A program made the position numbers and the translations under genes. A model generated the notes under the pieces. It did no database searches. It was not told where the DNA came from and worked only from the letters and a program-made list of their open reading frames with translations. Positions 16,499-25,798 of a stretch of DNA of 64,000 nt are shown one piece after another. This stretch comes from Paenibacillus protaetiae (lineage in GTDB: Bacteria; Bacillota; Bacilli; Paenibacillales; Paenibacillaceae), in the NCBI RefSeq assembly GCF_004135365.1, contig NZ_CP035492.1, positions 2,836,001 through 2,900,000 on the forward strand, read 5' to 3'. Within the stretch, counting starts at the first letter, position 1. The number at the start of each line of letters is the position of its first letter.

Positions 16499-17747
16499 CG
16501 TCGTACGCCTCCTTTCCCCAAAACGCTTCTTGGCTGGAAGCTGCCTGGAACAGCTGCACCAATCGGTCATTAAGGCCGTCGATGCTGTAGTGGTTTTCGA
16601 CAAACTGCCTGCCGAACCGGCCCATATCCGCCCATTCCTCCGCATGGCCGGCCATGTACAGAATCGTCCTGGCAATTTCCATGCTGTCCTTCTCCGGCAC
16701 CAGATACCCCGACTGGCCGTCCGAGACTACCTCCGGAATGCCGCTGTGCAGCGTCGATATGACCGGCAGCCCCATCGATAACGCCTCCATCAGCACAACC
16801 GGAATTCCTTCCTGGTCGCCGTCCGATGCGGTAACGCTTGGCGCCAGCATAATATGGGATTGGTTCAGCACTTGAATGACTTCATGCTGCTCCTTGGACC
16901 CAAGCAGGAAAACATGGTCCTGCACCCCCAGATCGCTGACAACGCCTTGCAGGTAAGCTTTCAGCGGCCCGTCGCCGATAATGGCGTATTCGATGTGCGG
17001 ATAATGCTTCAGCGCCTCCGCCACGCCGCGGATGCCGTATTCAACGCCTTTTTTCTCGACAAGGCGCGCCACGGTTACGAGACGGACTTTCTCTCCGGCC
17101 TCCAGCATTCTCGGAATATACGAAAATTTGCCGGTATCAATGCCCATCCGGTGGACAATCGTTTTGTCCGGATCGCATCCAAGGCGGATAAGCTTCGATT
17201 TCCAGTTTTCGCTGATCGGCATAAACAAGTCGCCTTTTTGAAAAAGCAGCTTGTACGCATCCGCTCCCTTCTGGTCCAAATAAGCCGACACGTCCCGCCC
17301 GTGAAATGTGGTGGCGATTTGCGCATTCGTGACCCCGGTTTCTTTCAATAACGCGCCGATTTTGCCGAGATCGCCGAAGTGGCAGTAGATGACATCGTAC
17401 GTTTTGCCGCCCATTTTATCGGCAATAAAAAGAGCCCTGAGCGACAGGGCTTCTTTCCCGTACTTTACGGCGTTAAACAGTTTCGCAAGCCGGGGCTTGC
17501 GCATGACGATTGTGGCCGCCGCTGCCATGCACTGCGCCCTGGAGCCCGGCATATCGTCATAAATGCAGCGGTCCAGCAAATGATATTGCACCACTTCCTG
17601 ATGCATCTTGCCGGTTTTGGCCGGCCGGCTGGCATAAATATCAACGCGATGGCCGCGGTCGAGCAGCCCTGTAATCTGATTCAAAATAAAAGTCTCCGAC
17701 AGAGACGGAAATTGGCCGATAATAAACGCTATGTTTAGCTTCTTCAA
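16479..17747 (-). CDS. glycosyltransferase, GT4-like (WcaL type)
   Basis: This 422-residue GT-B retaining glycosyltransferase has NIAFIIGQFPSLSETFILNQ at the start, the pattern of WcaL/AmsK-like enzymes. The C-terminal donor domain holds RLVEKKGVEYGIRGVAEAL, AIIGDGPLKAYL and the E-x7-E region EGIPVVLMEALSMGLPVISTLHSGIPEVV. It adds a sugar to the lipid-linked repeat on the cytoplasmic face. The TTG start at 17747 follows GGAGG by 8 bases. One of four glycosyltransferases in the locus; donor and linkage cannot be read from sequence. Confidence 0.9.
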   Translation of the reverse strand: MKKLNIAFIIGQFPSLSETFILNQITGLLDRGHRVDIYASRPAKTGKMHQEVVQYHLLDRCIYDDMPGSRAQCMAAAATIVMRKPRLAKLFNAVKYGKEALSLRALFIADKMGGKTYDVIYCHFGDLGKIGALLKETGVTNAQIATTFHGRDVSAYLDQKGADAYKLLFQKGDLFMPISENWKSKLIRLGCDPDKTIVHRMGIDTGKFSYIPRMLEAGEKVRLVTVARLVEKKGVEYGIRGVAEALKHYPHIEYAIIGDGPLKAYLQGVVSDLGVQDHVFLLGSKEQHEVIQVLNQSHIMLAPSVTASDGDQEGIPVVLMEALSMGLPVISTLHSGIPEVVSDGQSGYLVPEKDSMEIARTILYMAGHAEEWADMGRFGRQFVENHYSIDGLNDRLVQLFQAASSQEAFWGKEAYDVEYSHH

Positions 17748-17792
17748 TGTAATTGCCTCCACTCTATCGTCCCGCTTAGCCCGGGCTGCCGC

Positions 17793-18365
17793 TTAGTTAT
17801 ACCGGCGGATCCAGTCATCCGGCACGTCGATCTCGCGAATGACCTTTGCCGGCGTCCCGCCGGCCAGCACACCGGGCGGAATGTCGCGCGTTACCGTGCT
17901 TCCGGCCGCCACCACCGAACCTTTGCCAATTGTGACGCCGGGCAAAATAACCGCCCCCCGCCCGATCCAGACATTGTCCGCAATGACAATCGCTTTGCCG
18001 CGCGACTCGTCATGCACGTCTACCGGATGGAAATTGGTATCAATCATGTTAACCATCGGGCCGATAATCGTGTTGCTGCCGATCGTAATCGACTTCGTAC
18101 ATCCGATATCGAGGCCGTAATTAAAAAAGACGTTGTCGCCAATCGTAAGCTTCGCTTGCTTCCCGACGGTAACGGAGGACGGAAACGGCTTCGCATGGAA
18201 GGCGACATTCCGGCCGATGACCAGCTTTCCTTTATTGCGCAAAGACAGCTTCCCCTGTATGCGGCATAATCGCCCTGCGGAGCTTGCCTTCACCGGAAAA
18301 ACGACCGCCCCCTTCAGCACGGCGAACAGCTTACCGATAGGGATTTGACGGTACGGAATACTCAT
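17793..18365 (-). CDS. acyltransferase of the left-handed beta-helix (hexapeptide) family
   Basis: This 190-residue LbH acyltransferase has hexapeptide repeats from about residue 55. Clear turns are GRNVAFHAKPFP, IGDNVFFNYGLDIG, IGSNTIIGPMVNMIDTNFHPVD and DNVWIGRGAVILPGVTIGKGSVVAAGSTVTRDIPPG, with the catalytic His in TNFHPVD. It resembles WbbJ/maltose O-acetyltransferase and probably O-acetylates a sugar of the repeat unit. The ATG at 18365 follows AGGTG and overlaps the preceding glycosyltransferase by 35 bases. Confidence 0.9.
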   Translation of the reverse strand: MSIPYRQIPIGKLFAVLKGAVVFPVKASSAGRLCRIQGKLSLRNKGKLVIGRNVAFHAKPFPSSVTVGKQAKLTIGDNVFFNYGLDIGCTKSITIGSNTIIGPMVNMIDTNFHPVDVHDESRGKAIVIADNVWIGRGAVILPGVTIGKGSVVAAGSTVTRDIPPGVLAGGTPAKVIREIDVPDDWIRRYN

Positions 18366-19494
18366 GTGCTTCACCTGCCGCTTCCTTCTTTGGCCCTTTC
18401 GGCAGCAGACGGCGGTAAGCCGCTTCAACCTGCCGGGCAATGGCCGCCATATCAAATTTTTTCATAACGTTCTGGTACCCCAGCTTGGATAAAACCTCAA
18501 GGTCTGCCGGGTTGTCATATATGCGGGCCAAAGCCTGCGACAGCTCGCCCACATCCCCGTCTTGCACAATAAGACCGCCGTCCGTGTGGCGGATAATTTC
18601 CGGCGCGCCGCCCGAATCCGATACGATAACCGGCGTCTGGACAAGCATCGACTCGATAATGACCCGCCCGAACGGCTCGTTCAGCGAGAAGTTGACCGTC
18701 ACATCGCATTCTTTCATAACATCCAGCGGCTTGCTGCTGTAACCATGGAATAGAATGTGGTTCTCCAGCCCGTATTCCGCCGATTTCCAGATCAAGTCCT
18801 CGTAATAATGGTCCGAACCATCTACAGAGGCGTCTCCGACGATCCACAGCTTCCAGTCTTTCCGGCCTGAATCGGCCAATCGCTTGACCGCTTCAATGAC
18901 GAGATCATATCTTTTCCATTCGACGATCCGGCCGAACATCCCGATAATGAGCTGCCCGTCCTCCATAAACCGCCTGCTTTTAGGCGCCAGCGCAAGCGAA
19001 GGGTCTACCCCGTTATAAATAACCGTTTTGTTGCGGCCTTGAATGGAGCTTGCCACGAACTCGGATATGCAAATCACCCGGTCGAAAAACCGCGGCAGCA
19101 CTTCATTAAACATCCGTAGATGCGTATGATCGCGGTGATGCCACACGAGCTTCTTGCGGGTCAGCAGCTTTAACGGCGCGATGTACCAAGGCGCCCGCCA
19201 GCCATTGGCATGCACGATGGAAATATGGTTTTTCCGGACGAACGACCGGATCTTCATGACCGTCTCGAGATAACCGAAACCGTAACGCTGCTTGATGCTG
19301 TTCAGTTCTAACGGAAAATGCGTATATTCCGCACGGATTTCATGCAAATAATTGGCGTTTTTCGGGCTGAGCAGAAACACCCGAAACTGGGTTCTGTCGA
19401 TGAAATTAATGAGGTGAATCAAACTTTGCTCGGCTCCGCCTTTTTTGTCCGCGTGCGTGACGAACATGACGTTTGTTCTTGTATCGCTTCTCAT
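18331..19494 (-). CDS. glycosyltransferase, GT4-like
   Basis: This 387-residue GT-B enzyme has N-terminal TNVMFVTHADKKGGAEQSLIHLINF with the GGAE acceptor-domain loop. In the donor domain it has YNGVDPSLAL, IIGMFGRIVEWKRYDLVIEAV and the E-x7-E segment EPFGRVIIESMLVQTPVIVSDSGGAPEII. Its ATG overlaps the stop of the upstream glycosyltransferase by one base (TAATG). It acts on the lipid-linked intermediate in the cytoplasm; sugar specificity is unknown. Confidence 0.92.
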   Translation of the reverse strand: MRSDTRTNVMFVTHADKKGGAEQSLIHLINFIDRTQFRVFLLSPKNANYLHEIRAEYTHFPLELNSIKQRYGFGYLETVMKIRSFVRKNHISIVHANGWRAPWYIAPLKLLTRKKLVWHHRDHTHLRMFNEVLPRFFDRVICISEFVASSIQGRNKTVIYNGVDPSLALAPKSRRFMEDGQLIIGMFGRIVEWKRYDLVIEAVKRLADSGRKDWKLWIVGDASVDGSDHYYEDLIWKSAEYGLENHILFHGYSSKPLDVMKECDVTVNFSLNEPFGRVIIESMLVQTPVIVSDSGGAPEIIRHTDGGLIVQDGDVGELSQALARIYDNPADLEVLSKLGYQNVMKKFDMAAIARQVEAAYRRLLPKGPKKEAAGEAHEYSVPSNPYR

Positions 19495-20660
19495 TAAAGC
19501 ACCTGCTTTATCGGATAGGTTGGCTGCAGCGAGCCGATATAGCTGCTAAGCACATCTTTATGGTTATAATGCTTGCGGATAAACTGCTGCGACGCGTCCA
19601 GAAGCGACTTTGCCCGCTCCGGATTATCGAGAAGCGTTCGGATTCGGACATAAAACTCCTCCGGGCTGTCCCCGACCATAATATGCTCGTTATCCTTCAG
19701 GCCCGTTCCTTCGCAGCCGACCGAAGTGGATACGACCGGCAAGCCGTTCTGAATCGCTTCGATCGTCTTCAGCTTGACGCCGGCGCCGTGCTGCATCGGA
19801 TTGACGAACAAATAACCGCTCTGATAAATATCATCCAGGTTTTGCGGCGTATCATGCACAACAACGTTCATCAGGTTGTACGGCTCCAGCCAGCTTAAGC
19901 TCATCTTGCGGGTGTTGCCCGCAATGATGAATTTATAATCCTGCTCCTTCAGCAGAAGCGGATGAATATACTTCAAGTACCATTCGATGCCTTCCCGGTT
20001 GTTCGGCATAAAAAGCGAGCCGATAAACACGACATGTTTGCCGGTAAAAGAACCTTTCCGAAAGTGTTTGGATACGGGCGGCGGCAAAAACTGGCTTGTG
20101 GCTGCCGGATGCTCCCGTCGGAATTTCTCGAATTCCTTGCTGGAAATAAACAAATACTTGTCCACTTTCTCCAGCATTTTTTTGCTCAGCTGCTCGAATT
20201 TGCGGCTTTCCATACGGTAGTACAGCTTATGGGCCGCTTTGCGGGTGCTTTGCGCCAGCGACTTAAAGTACACCGCTTCATCGTTATGTACACGCAGAAT
20301 TGGAGTAGCGGAGCCGACGTTGGGATTGTCCAGAAGCGGATATACATAATCCCCTTCGAGGAGCACGTAATCGTAGTCCTTATCGACCTGTACGTTTCGA
20401 AGCTCCGTTCTGGACTGCACCTGCATCGGATCGGCATGCAGCAGATCGGTAATTTTGCTTTTTCTGCCGCACAGAAATACTTTTTCGGCATAACCTTTCA
20501 CGACTTTCATGTCGGTCTCCGAAGGCATCTGCTTGCCGCATACGACCAAATGTATCGTATAGCCGAGTTCGGCAAGCACCTGAATCCGCCCCCATGTGTC
20601 CACTCTGCCGCCGTGGTCGGCCGGATAAGGGAAATCGCTGCAGGCTACAAGAATTTTCAT
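19494..20660 (-). CDS. glycosyltransferase (GT-B fold, Glyco_trans_1_4 type)
   Basis: This 388-residue GT-B protein begins MKILVACSDFPYPADHGGRVDTWGRIQVLAELG. Its C-terminal donor domain has VVFIGSLFMPNNREGIEWYLKYIHPLL and LFVNPMQHGAGVKLKTIEAIQNGLPVVSTSVGCEG. The MQHGAGVKLKTIEA block is typical of the Glyco_trans_1_4 subgroup (as in rhamnosyl or mannosyl transferases), so it differs from its GT4 neighbours. The ATG at 20660 overlaps the wzy stop by four bases (ATGA) and follows GGAGG. Confidence 0.9.
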   Translation of the reverse strand: MKILVACSDFPYPADHGGRVDTWGRIQVLAELGYTIHLVVCGKQMPSETDMKVVKGYAEKVFLCGRKSKITDLLHADPMQVQSRTELRNVQVDKDYDYVLLEGDYVYPLLDNPNVGSATPILRVHNDEAVYFKSLAQSTRKAAHKLYYRMESRKFEQLSKKMLEKVDKYLFISSKEFEKFRREHPAATSQFLPPPVSKHFRKGSFTGKHVVFIGSLFMPNNREGIEWYLKYIHPLLLKEQDYKFIIAGNTRKMSLSWLEPYNLMNVVVHDTPQNLDDIYQSGYLFVNPMQHGAGVKLKTIEAIQNGLPVVSTSVGCEGTGLKDNEHIMVGDSPEEFYVRIRTLLDNPERAKSLLDASQQFIRKHYNHKDVLSSYIGSLQPTYPIKQVL

Positions 20661-22045
20661 TGGGCCACCTCCGGTTTTTGGGATGCCGGCTGCTCGCTGT
20701 CGGCTGGCCCGAGAAAAAAGCTGATAAACGCAAATAACAGCCATATTTCATATTTAATTTCAAGGGCGACAAACAGCAGCGTCAGCAAAATATTAATTAA
20801 CGCCATAAATAAGATCGAATTGGACTTCACTTTCGCAATCAGGTTGCGGGCGATTAAATAGAAATAGGCGACGGAGAACAAGCCGCCGAACATAATCCAC
20901 TGGAACAGCCCTGACTTCACGCCCAAATTTTTGTCCGAGTCGGAATAGGTCATCAGCTCGGACGTATTGATTTGGCTCATCCCGAACAGCTTGTAATACA
21001 GCTTGCCAAGCAAGTTGACCGCTATGTCCACGTTTTGCTGAAAAAATGTCAAATAAGCGCCCGTGCCGACGCCAAACGGCTGCTGAATGACCGTCGCAAC
21101 GGCGATAATAATCGTGCCAAGGCGCGTCGACGACGAGGTGTAGTTCTCGATATCGTTGTTAAAAGAGCTGATCAGCCCGGCCGAAAAGTTGGCAATAAAC
21201 AAATACATGGCTGCAATAACAGCCAGCAGCAGGAAAAAATTTTTTTTCTTCCGGAAATCCAGAAATTTAACCATCGTCACGACCATCGTCAGCATGCTGA
21301 CGATCATAAAGCCCTTCGAGCCCGTATTCATCAAATAAAACAGGAAAAAAAACGCCCCGTACGCATACGAAAGCAGCTTTGCGGCACCTTTCAGCTGGCT
21401 GCTCAAAAAAATGAGGATGGCCGTATAAACGACCACAATCGAGCCGGTGGTGCTGCTTTCCGAAGTAAGCAGCCGGACCCGCCAGTACGGATTGCTGCCG
21501 GAATGCAAAAAAGGGAATGCGTTAGGCATCGTAGCCAGCTCAACGCTCATAATGAGGAGGAGCACCGTCACGACCAATAGAAAGCAGCCATACAGCGCCT
21601 TGTAGCTTCTGAATTTGGAAAACAGGAGCGACATATGGCGGATGTACAGCAAGATGACGACAAAATAGATCAGCACTTTGACCGCTTTTCCAAGCAGATT
21701 TTCGGAACCGAAGCTGTAGGTCCCCTTTAAAAATTCAGCAAAAATATAAATCAGGCTTATGACCCACAAGTAACAGATAAAAGCCGCCAAATACTTTTGA
21801 AACGGTGTTCCAAGCACCACTCGTTTATGTTTAGCCAGCATCGCAGCTTCGCAAAACAAAAAAACCGGTAGCATCAGAATGATCGGGGATCTGCCGATTT
21901 CACCAATGGCGTTAGCCAGGGGAAAGTCCTGATAAACGGTGAGCAGCAGCATGAAGCACAAATAGGCGGAAAGCAGCAGCTTGCTCAGCCCTCCGCGCCC
22001 CGTCCCCTCCTCCGCCGGCCGGCTTGTCAACATTCGTAAATTCAT
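20657..22045 (-). CDS. O-antigen/exopolysaccharide polymerase, Wzy-like
   Basis: This 462-residue membrane protein has 10-12 hydrophobic segments and a long outward loop near residues 330-390 (VNLLGKLYYKLFGMSQINTSELMTYSDSDKNLG). This is the usual shape of Wzy/O-antigen polymerases, which show little sequence conservation. The N-terminus has a short Arg-rich cytoplasmic tail and the C-terminus ends PADSEQPASQKPEVAQ. Together with Wzx it points to block polymerisation outside the membrane. GGAG precedes the ATG. The name rests on topology and context. Confidence 0.85.
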   Translation of the reverse strand: MNLRMLTSRPAEEGTGRGGLSKLLLSAYLCFMLLLTVYQDFPLANAIGEIGRSPIILMLPVFLFCEAAMLAKHKRVVLGTPFQKYLAAFICYLWVISLIYIFAEFLKGTYSFGSENLLGKAVKVLIYFVVILLYIRHMSLLFSKFRSYKALYGCFLLVVTVLLLIMSVELATMPNAFPFLHSGSNPYWRVRLLTSESSTTGSIVVVYTAILIFLSSQLKGAAKLLSYAYGAFFFLFYLMNTGSKGFMIVSMLTMVVTMVKFLDFRKKKNFFLLLAVIAAMYLFIANFSAGLISSFNNDIENYTSSSTRLGTIIIAVATVIQQPFGVGTGAYLTFFQQNVDIAVNLLGKLYYKLFGMSQINTSELMTYSDSDKNLGVKSGLFQWIMFGGLFSVAYFYLIARNLIAKVKSNSILFMALINILLTLLFVALEIKYEIWLLFAFISFFLGPADSEQPASQKPEVAQ

Positions 22046-22069
22046 TCGTTAGCTCCAATCGGTTAAGCG

Positions 22070-23191
22070 TTAACCATATGTTTTTACAGCAGCGGCAAAG
22101 CTTTCTTTCTCGCCGCGGAGCGCTCTGTCGTAGATCCGCTCGATCTGCTGATTCATTTTGACGGAGTGGAATTTGCGGTAAAAGATTTGTTCCCCCGCTT
22201 CTCCCATCCGGGCCAGCTCCTTCTTATCCAGCGAACGGATCAAACGGGCAAGCTGCTCCGGCTGATCAAAGTCAAATAAATAACCGTTAACGCCATGCTG
22301 GATAATTTCCGGCAGCGCACCCCGCCGGCTGGCAATAACCGGCTTCCCTCCGCGCAGCGCTTCGATCGCCACAATGCCGAAGCCTTCCCAGCGCGACGGA
22401 ACGACTACAGCGTCGCAAGCTTGGACATAACGGCCGATTTCCGCATTGTTCACCCAGCCGATCTTCGTTACCTGATCCGGAAGCTGGACCGGCTCCGCTG
22501 ATTCCTTCAGCACCGTGTCCCCGACCAAATACAGATGAACATTCGGGAACCGGTTCGTGCGGAACACATCAAGCAGCAGCTCAAATCCTTTTTGCCGGTC
22601 GAAACGGCCGATAAACAGCAGGTTAATCCGGCCTTCCGGCACTTCAAACGGCTCCGCCCCGGCGGCCGGGCTGTCCGATACGCCGTTGTACACGACAACC
22701 GATTTGCCGGATGGCAATCCGTACCGGGTCGCCATCTGAAATTCATAATCCGAAATATGGATGATGTAGTCGGTACGGCGCGCCAGCAGTTTCTCGGCCG
22801 CAGCGTAAATCCGTTTCTTCCACGGCTTCGTGTCCATCAGAAACGCCCAGCCGTGGGAGCAATAAATAACCGGCGGGCGCTGCCGCCGCATAAAAAACAA
22901 CGTTCGCAGGAAAAACCCTGCGAACGTCCCGTGAACATGAATAATATCCGGCTGCAGCTCCTTCACTTTCCGGCCGATGGCGCGCATGGCGCGGAGCATG
23001 CCAAGCGGCTTCCGCTCGTACGGATACAGAACAAGCCGCTCCGGGCTGATCTTCAGCGCATCCCGGCTGGAGTTCAGCTCGGAAGCCATCAAATAGACGT
23101 CATGCTTGTCCGCCTGGAACTGCAGCACTTCATTCAGGTGGGTTTCCACCCCGCCTTTCGTAAACTCCGTAATATGAAGGACTTTGGCCAT
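22070..23191 (-). CDS. glycosyltransferase, GT4 (EpsD-like)
   Basis: This 373-residue GT4 enzyme begins VLHITEFTKGGVETHLNEVLQF, with DIIHVHGTFAGFFLR in the acceptor domain. The donor domain has VVYNGVSDSPAAG, INLLFIGRFDRQKGFELLLDVF and the E-x7-E segment SRWEGFGIVAIEALRGGKPVIAS. It closely follows the priming transferase gene, so it is a candidate for the second sugar addition, but gene order alone does not prove this. Confidence 0.92.
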   Translation of the reverse strand: MAKVLHITEFTKGGVETHLNEVLQFQADKHDVYLMASELNSSRDALKISPERLVLYPYERKPLGMLRAMRAIGRKVKELQPDIIHVHGTFAGFFLRTLFFMRRQRPPVIYCSHGWAFLMDTKPWKKRIYAAAEKLLARRTDYIIHISDYEFQMATRYGLPSGKSVVVYNGVSDSPAAGAEPFEVPEGRINLLFIGRFDRQKGFELLLDVFRTNRFPNVHLYLVGDTVLKESAEPVQLPDQVTKIGWVNNAEIGRYVQACDAVVVPSRWEGFGIVAIEALRGGKPVIASRRGALPEIIQHGVNGYLFDFDQPEQLARLIRSLDKKELARMGEAGEQIFYRKFHSVKMNQQIERIYDRALRGEKESFAAAVKTYG

Positions 23192-23215
23192 TTCCGTTCG
23201 CTCCTATCGATCCGG

Positions 23216-23899
23216 TTAATACGCGTCTTTGGAGCCAACCATCGCTTTAACCGTTTTTAGCAAAATTTTCATATCCTTCATGAGGCACCGCTCCCGGATA
23301 TATTGCAGATCCAGCTCCACCATTTGGCTGAACGACAGGCTGTTGCGCCCGCTGACCTGCCACAGGCCGGTACAGCCCGGCGTAACGGCAAGGCGCTGCA
23401 TATCATATTCGGTATATTCCGCCACTTCCCGCTCCACAGGCGGCCTTGGGCCAACGAGCGACATGTCGCCGCGCAGCACGTTAAACAGCTGCGGCAGCTC
23501 GTCGATGCTCGTTTTGCGGATGATTTTGCCGATTCTCGTAATGCGCGGGTCGTTTTTCATTTTAAACATCGCACCGCTGATTTCGTTCTGAGCGAGCAGC
23601 TCTTTCAGCTTCTCCTCCGCGTTAGCCACCATCGAACGGAATTTATACATCCGGAACCGGACGCCGTCTTTGCCTACGCGGGTTTGGTAAAAAAACACCG
23701 ACCCTTTTGGATCCTCCAGCTTGATGAGCAGCGCCACGATAATAAACAGCGGACTAAGCAAAATAATGCCGGCTGCCGCTCCTGCTATATCAACCGCACG
23801 TTTAAGCACCGGATACAGGCTGCCTGCATTATCCTGCCGGGCATGCGCGTAATAATCACCGACATGAATGGCCGTATCTTCGCGCAAAGGTGTTTGCAT
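23216..23899 (-). CDS. priming sugar-phosphate transferase (undecaprenyl-phosphate, small PGT type)
   Basis: This 227-residue bacterial sugar transferase has one hydrophobic membrane re-entrant segment at about residues 32-55 (KRAVDIAGAAAGIILLSPLFIIVALLIK). The catalytic core contains the motifs RVGKDGVRFRMYKFRSM, TSIDELPQLFNVLRGDMSLVGPRPP and GCTGLWQVSGRNSLSF. It attaches the first sugar-1-phosphate to undecaprenyl phosphate at the cytoplasmic face. This is the compact EpsL/PglC-like monotopic form without the N-terminal WbaP membrane domain. With galU directly upstream, glucose-1-phosphate is the likely first sugar. Confidence 0.93.
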   Translation of the reverse strand: MQTPLREDTAIHVGDYYAHARQDNAGSLYPVLKRAVDIAGAAAGIILLSPLFIIVALLIKLEDPKGSVFFYQTRVGKDGVRFRMYKFRSMVANAEEKLKELLAQNEISGAMFKMKNDPRITRIGKIIRKTSIDELPQLFNVLRGDMSLVGPRPPVEREVAEYTEYDMQRLAVTPGCTGLWQVSGRNSLSFSQMVELDLQYIRERCLMKDMKILLKTVKAMVGSKDAY

Positions 23900-23902
23900 C
23901 GG

Positions 23903-24805
23903 TTATTCACTCCTTATCCCAATTAATTGTTGTCCCAGCTCTCTTTCCAGCAGTTCGCTCAGCTCGCTGATCAGCTGATGGCGAAGCTCGTTGTTGCGCA
24001 AAGCAAAATCAATGGTTGTCATAATAAAGCCGAGGCGCTCACCGACGTCGAAACGTTTGCCCTGGAAGTCGTAAGCAAATACGCCTTGCTTCATGTTCAG
24101 CTTCTGAATCGCATCCGTCAGCTGAATTTCGCCCCCCGCCCCGATTTCGTGCTGGCCCAAATATTCGAATATTTCCGGCGTCAGCACGTAACGGCCCATA
24201 ATGGCCAGATTCGAAGGCGCTTTTCCTTTGGCCGGTTTCTCTACGAACGAATTCACATGGTACAGGCGGCCGATCGTTCTGCCCGGATCCACAATCCCGT
24301 ACCGGTCCGTCTGATCGACATGCACCGGCTGGACGCCGATAACCGAACGGCCCGTCTCTTCGTATTGCTCGATCAGCTGTCTCGTGCAGGGCACTTCCGC
24401 TTCTACGATGTCATCGCCCAGCAGCACCGCAAACGGCTCGTCCCCGATAAAATTGCGGGCGCACCAGACGGCGTGGCCAAGCCCTTTTGCTTCTTTTTGG
24501 CGTATGTAATGAAGGTTGACGTTCGAAGATTTTCTGACCTTCTCCAAAATATCCAGCTTGCCTTTGCTCTCCAGCGTATACTCCAGCTCGAAGTTGCTGT
24601 CGAAATGATCCTCGATGGCACGTTTGCCTTTGCCTGTAACCACAATAATGTCTTCGATGCCCGACTCAATCGCTTCTTCAACGATGTATTGGATCGTAGG
24701 CTTGTCTACGATTGGGAGCATTTCTTTCGGCATTGCTTTTGTTACCGGCAAAAAACGGGTTCCCAGTCCGGCTGCGGGAATAATGGCTTTTCTCACTTTT
24801 TTCAT
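23903..24805 (-). CDS. galU: UTP-glucose-1-phosphate uridylyltransferase
   Basis: This 300-residue GalU/GtaB enzyme makes UDP-glucose from UTP and glucose-1-phosphate. Signature motifs include [37 protein letters not shown] at the N-terminus, [30 protein letters not shown] and [22 protein letters not shown]. Start follows AGGGTG. It stands three bases before the priming transferase gene, and its product also feeds Ugd. It is the first gene after the structured 300-base spacer. Confidence 0.95.
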   Translation of the reverse strand: MKKVRKAIIPAAGLGTRFLPVTKAMPKEMLPIVDKPTIQYIVEEAIESGIEDIIVVTGKGKRAIEDHFDSNFELEYTLESKGKLDILEKVRKSSNVNLHYIRQKEAKGLGHAVWCARNFIGDEPFAVLLGDDIVEAEVPCTRQLIEQYEETGRSVIGVQPVHVDQTDRYGIVDPGRTIGRLYHVNSFVEKPAKGKAPSNLAIMGRYVLTPEIFEYLGQHEIGAGGEIQLTDAIQKLNMKQGVFAYDFQGKRFDVGERLGFIMTTIDFALRNNELRHQLISELSELLERELGQQLIGIRSE

Positions 24806-25105
24806 TCGAAATCACCCTATCCTCTATATGTTGTTGGTTGTTCTTCATCAGGCCAAAATGCTAGAAATGCCAGCTATGCTCTCCTGTTGCGGAGCGGAAA
24901 ACATAGCTCGGACTTCTAGAACGGCAAGAGCCCGATCATGGCAGTATTCATTTGAAATGAATCTGAATCGTTAAAGGGCATTTAACCCCGCCTCACATCA
25001 CACTCTTGACGATGAACGTCTAAGGCCGCCAGGCCCACAGCATGACCGAGTGCCTCCAGTGATAAAGGTGCGGGAGACATTACCTTTACGGCATTAGTTA
25101 AAAGG
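24806..25105 (-). promoter_or_regulatory. structured intercistronic RNA, candidate EAR-like antitermination element
   Basis: This 300-base gap inside the exopolysaccharide operon has no coding capacity but is rich in stem-loops on the transcribed strand. They are: TAAAGGT/ACCTTTA (25063-25088); GGCC-TGGC-GGCC (25024-25035); GACG/CGTC (25008-25020); GTTAAA/TTTAAC (24970-24986); ATTCATTT/AAATGAAT (24946-24962); and a two-tier hairpin (24861-24919) with CTAGAA/TTCTAG outside, AGCTATG/CATAGCT inside and CTCC/GGAG at the top. None is followed by a T-run, so it is not a terminator series. In Bacillus the EAR RNA (processive antitermination of eps and capsule operons) lies at the same place, after the epsB kinase gene. 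Homology is not shown by sequence alone. Confidence 0.45.
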
Positions 25106-25798
25106 TTAGCCTTCCTTCGATTCACCGTAATAGTAGTAATAGGAATCGTTGTCCTTGACCGGAATGTTGTTCAGCACAACACCGATAATTTTTGCTTTTA
25201 CAACTTCCAGATACGATTTGGCCTTCAGCGCCGCATCGCGCTTCACCCGGCCGGAATCGATCACGAGCACGGCGCCGTCGCTTTGGCTGGCCACCAGCTG
25301 AGCGTCGGTAACGAGCATAATCGGCGGCGTGTCGATAATGATGACATCGTACAAATCGCGCAGCGCCGCAAGCAGCGATTCCATCCGCTTGGACTGCAGC
25401 AGCTCGGAAGGGTTAGGCGGCGTAGGGCCGGCCGCCACAACGGTCAGATTGTCGATGTCGGTATGCTGAATCGCATCCTGCAGCTCCTGCTGGTGAAACA
25501 GAATGGTCGTCAGCCCTTTCCGGTTCGACACGGAAAAAATATGGTGCTGCGTCGGTTTGCGCATATCGGCGTCGATCAGCAGCACGCGTTTGCCGGCCTG
25601 CGCGAAGGCAATCGCCAAATTGGCGCAAGTTGTACTTTTGCCTTCGCCCGCTGTCGAGGAGGTGACCATAATGACCTGCAGCTTGTCATCAATCAGCGAA
25701 AACTCCAGATTGGTGCGCAATATCCGGTACCCTTCCGAAATAGGGGATTTCGGATTTTTGTCCATAATGATGTTCCACTTAGACGTCAAACGAGACAT
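25106..25798 (-). CDS. bacterial tyrosine kinase (BY-kinase), CpsD/EpsB type
   Basis: This 230-residue cytoplasmic BY-kinase has Walker A GEGKST at residues 51-56, Walker A' VLLIDADMRKP, Walker B VIIIDTPP, and a C-terminal tyrosine cluster of five consecutive Tyr (about residues 220-224). These kinases autophosphorylate the cluster and, with a membrane Wzz-like activator, control polymer length and amount. The activator is the overlapping upstream gene (20-base overlap). GGGAGGG precedes the ATG. Structured non-coding RNA follows. Confidence 0.93.
   Translation of the reverse strand: MSRLTSKWNIIMDKNPKSPISEGYRILRTNLEFSLIDDKLQVIMVTSSTAGEGKSTTCANLAIAFAQAGKRVLLIDADMRKPTQHHIFSVSNRKGLTTILFHQQELQDAIQHTDIDNLTVVAAGPTPPNPSELLQSKRMESLLAALRDLYDVIIIDTPPIMLVTDAQLVASQSDGAVLVIDSGRVKRDAALKAKSYLEVVKAKIIGVVLNNIPVKDNDSYYYYYGESKEG

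Noticed and set aside
24806-25105. Reading the kinase-galU spacer as a transcription terminator
   Set aside because: None of its hairpins is followed by a T-run, and galU has no clear separate promoter.
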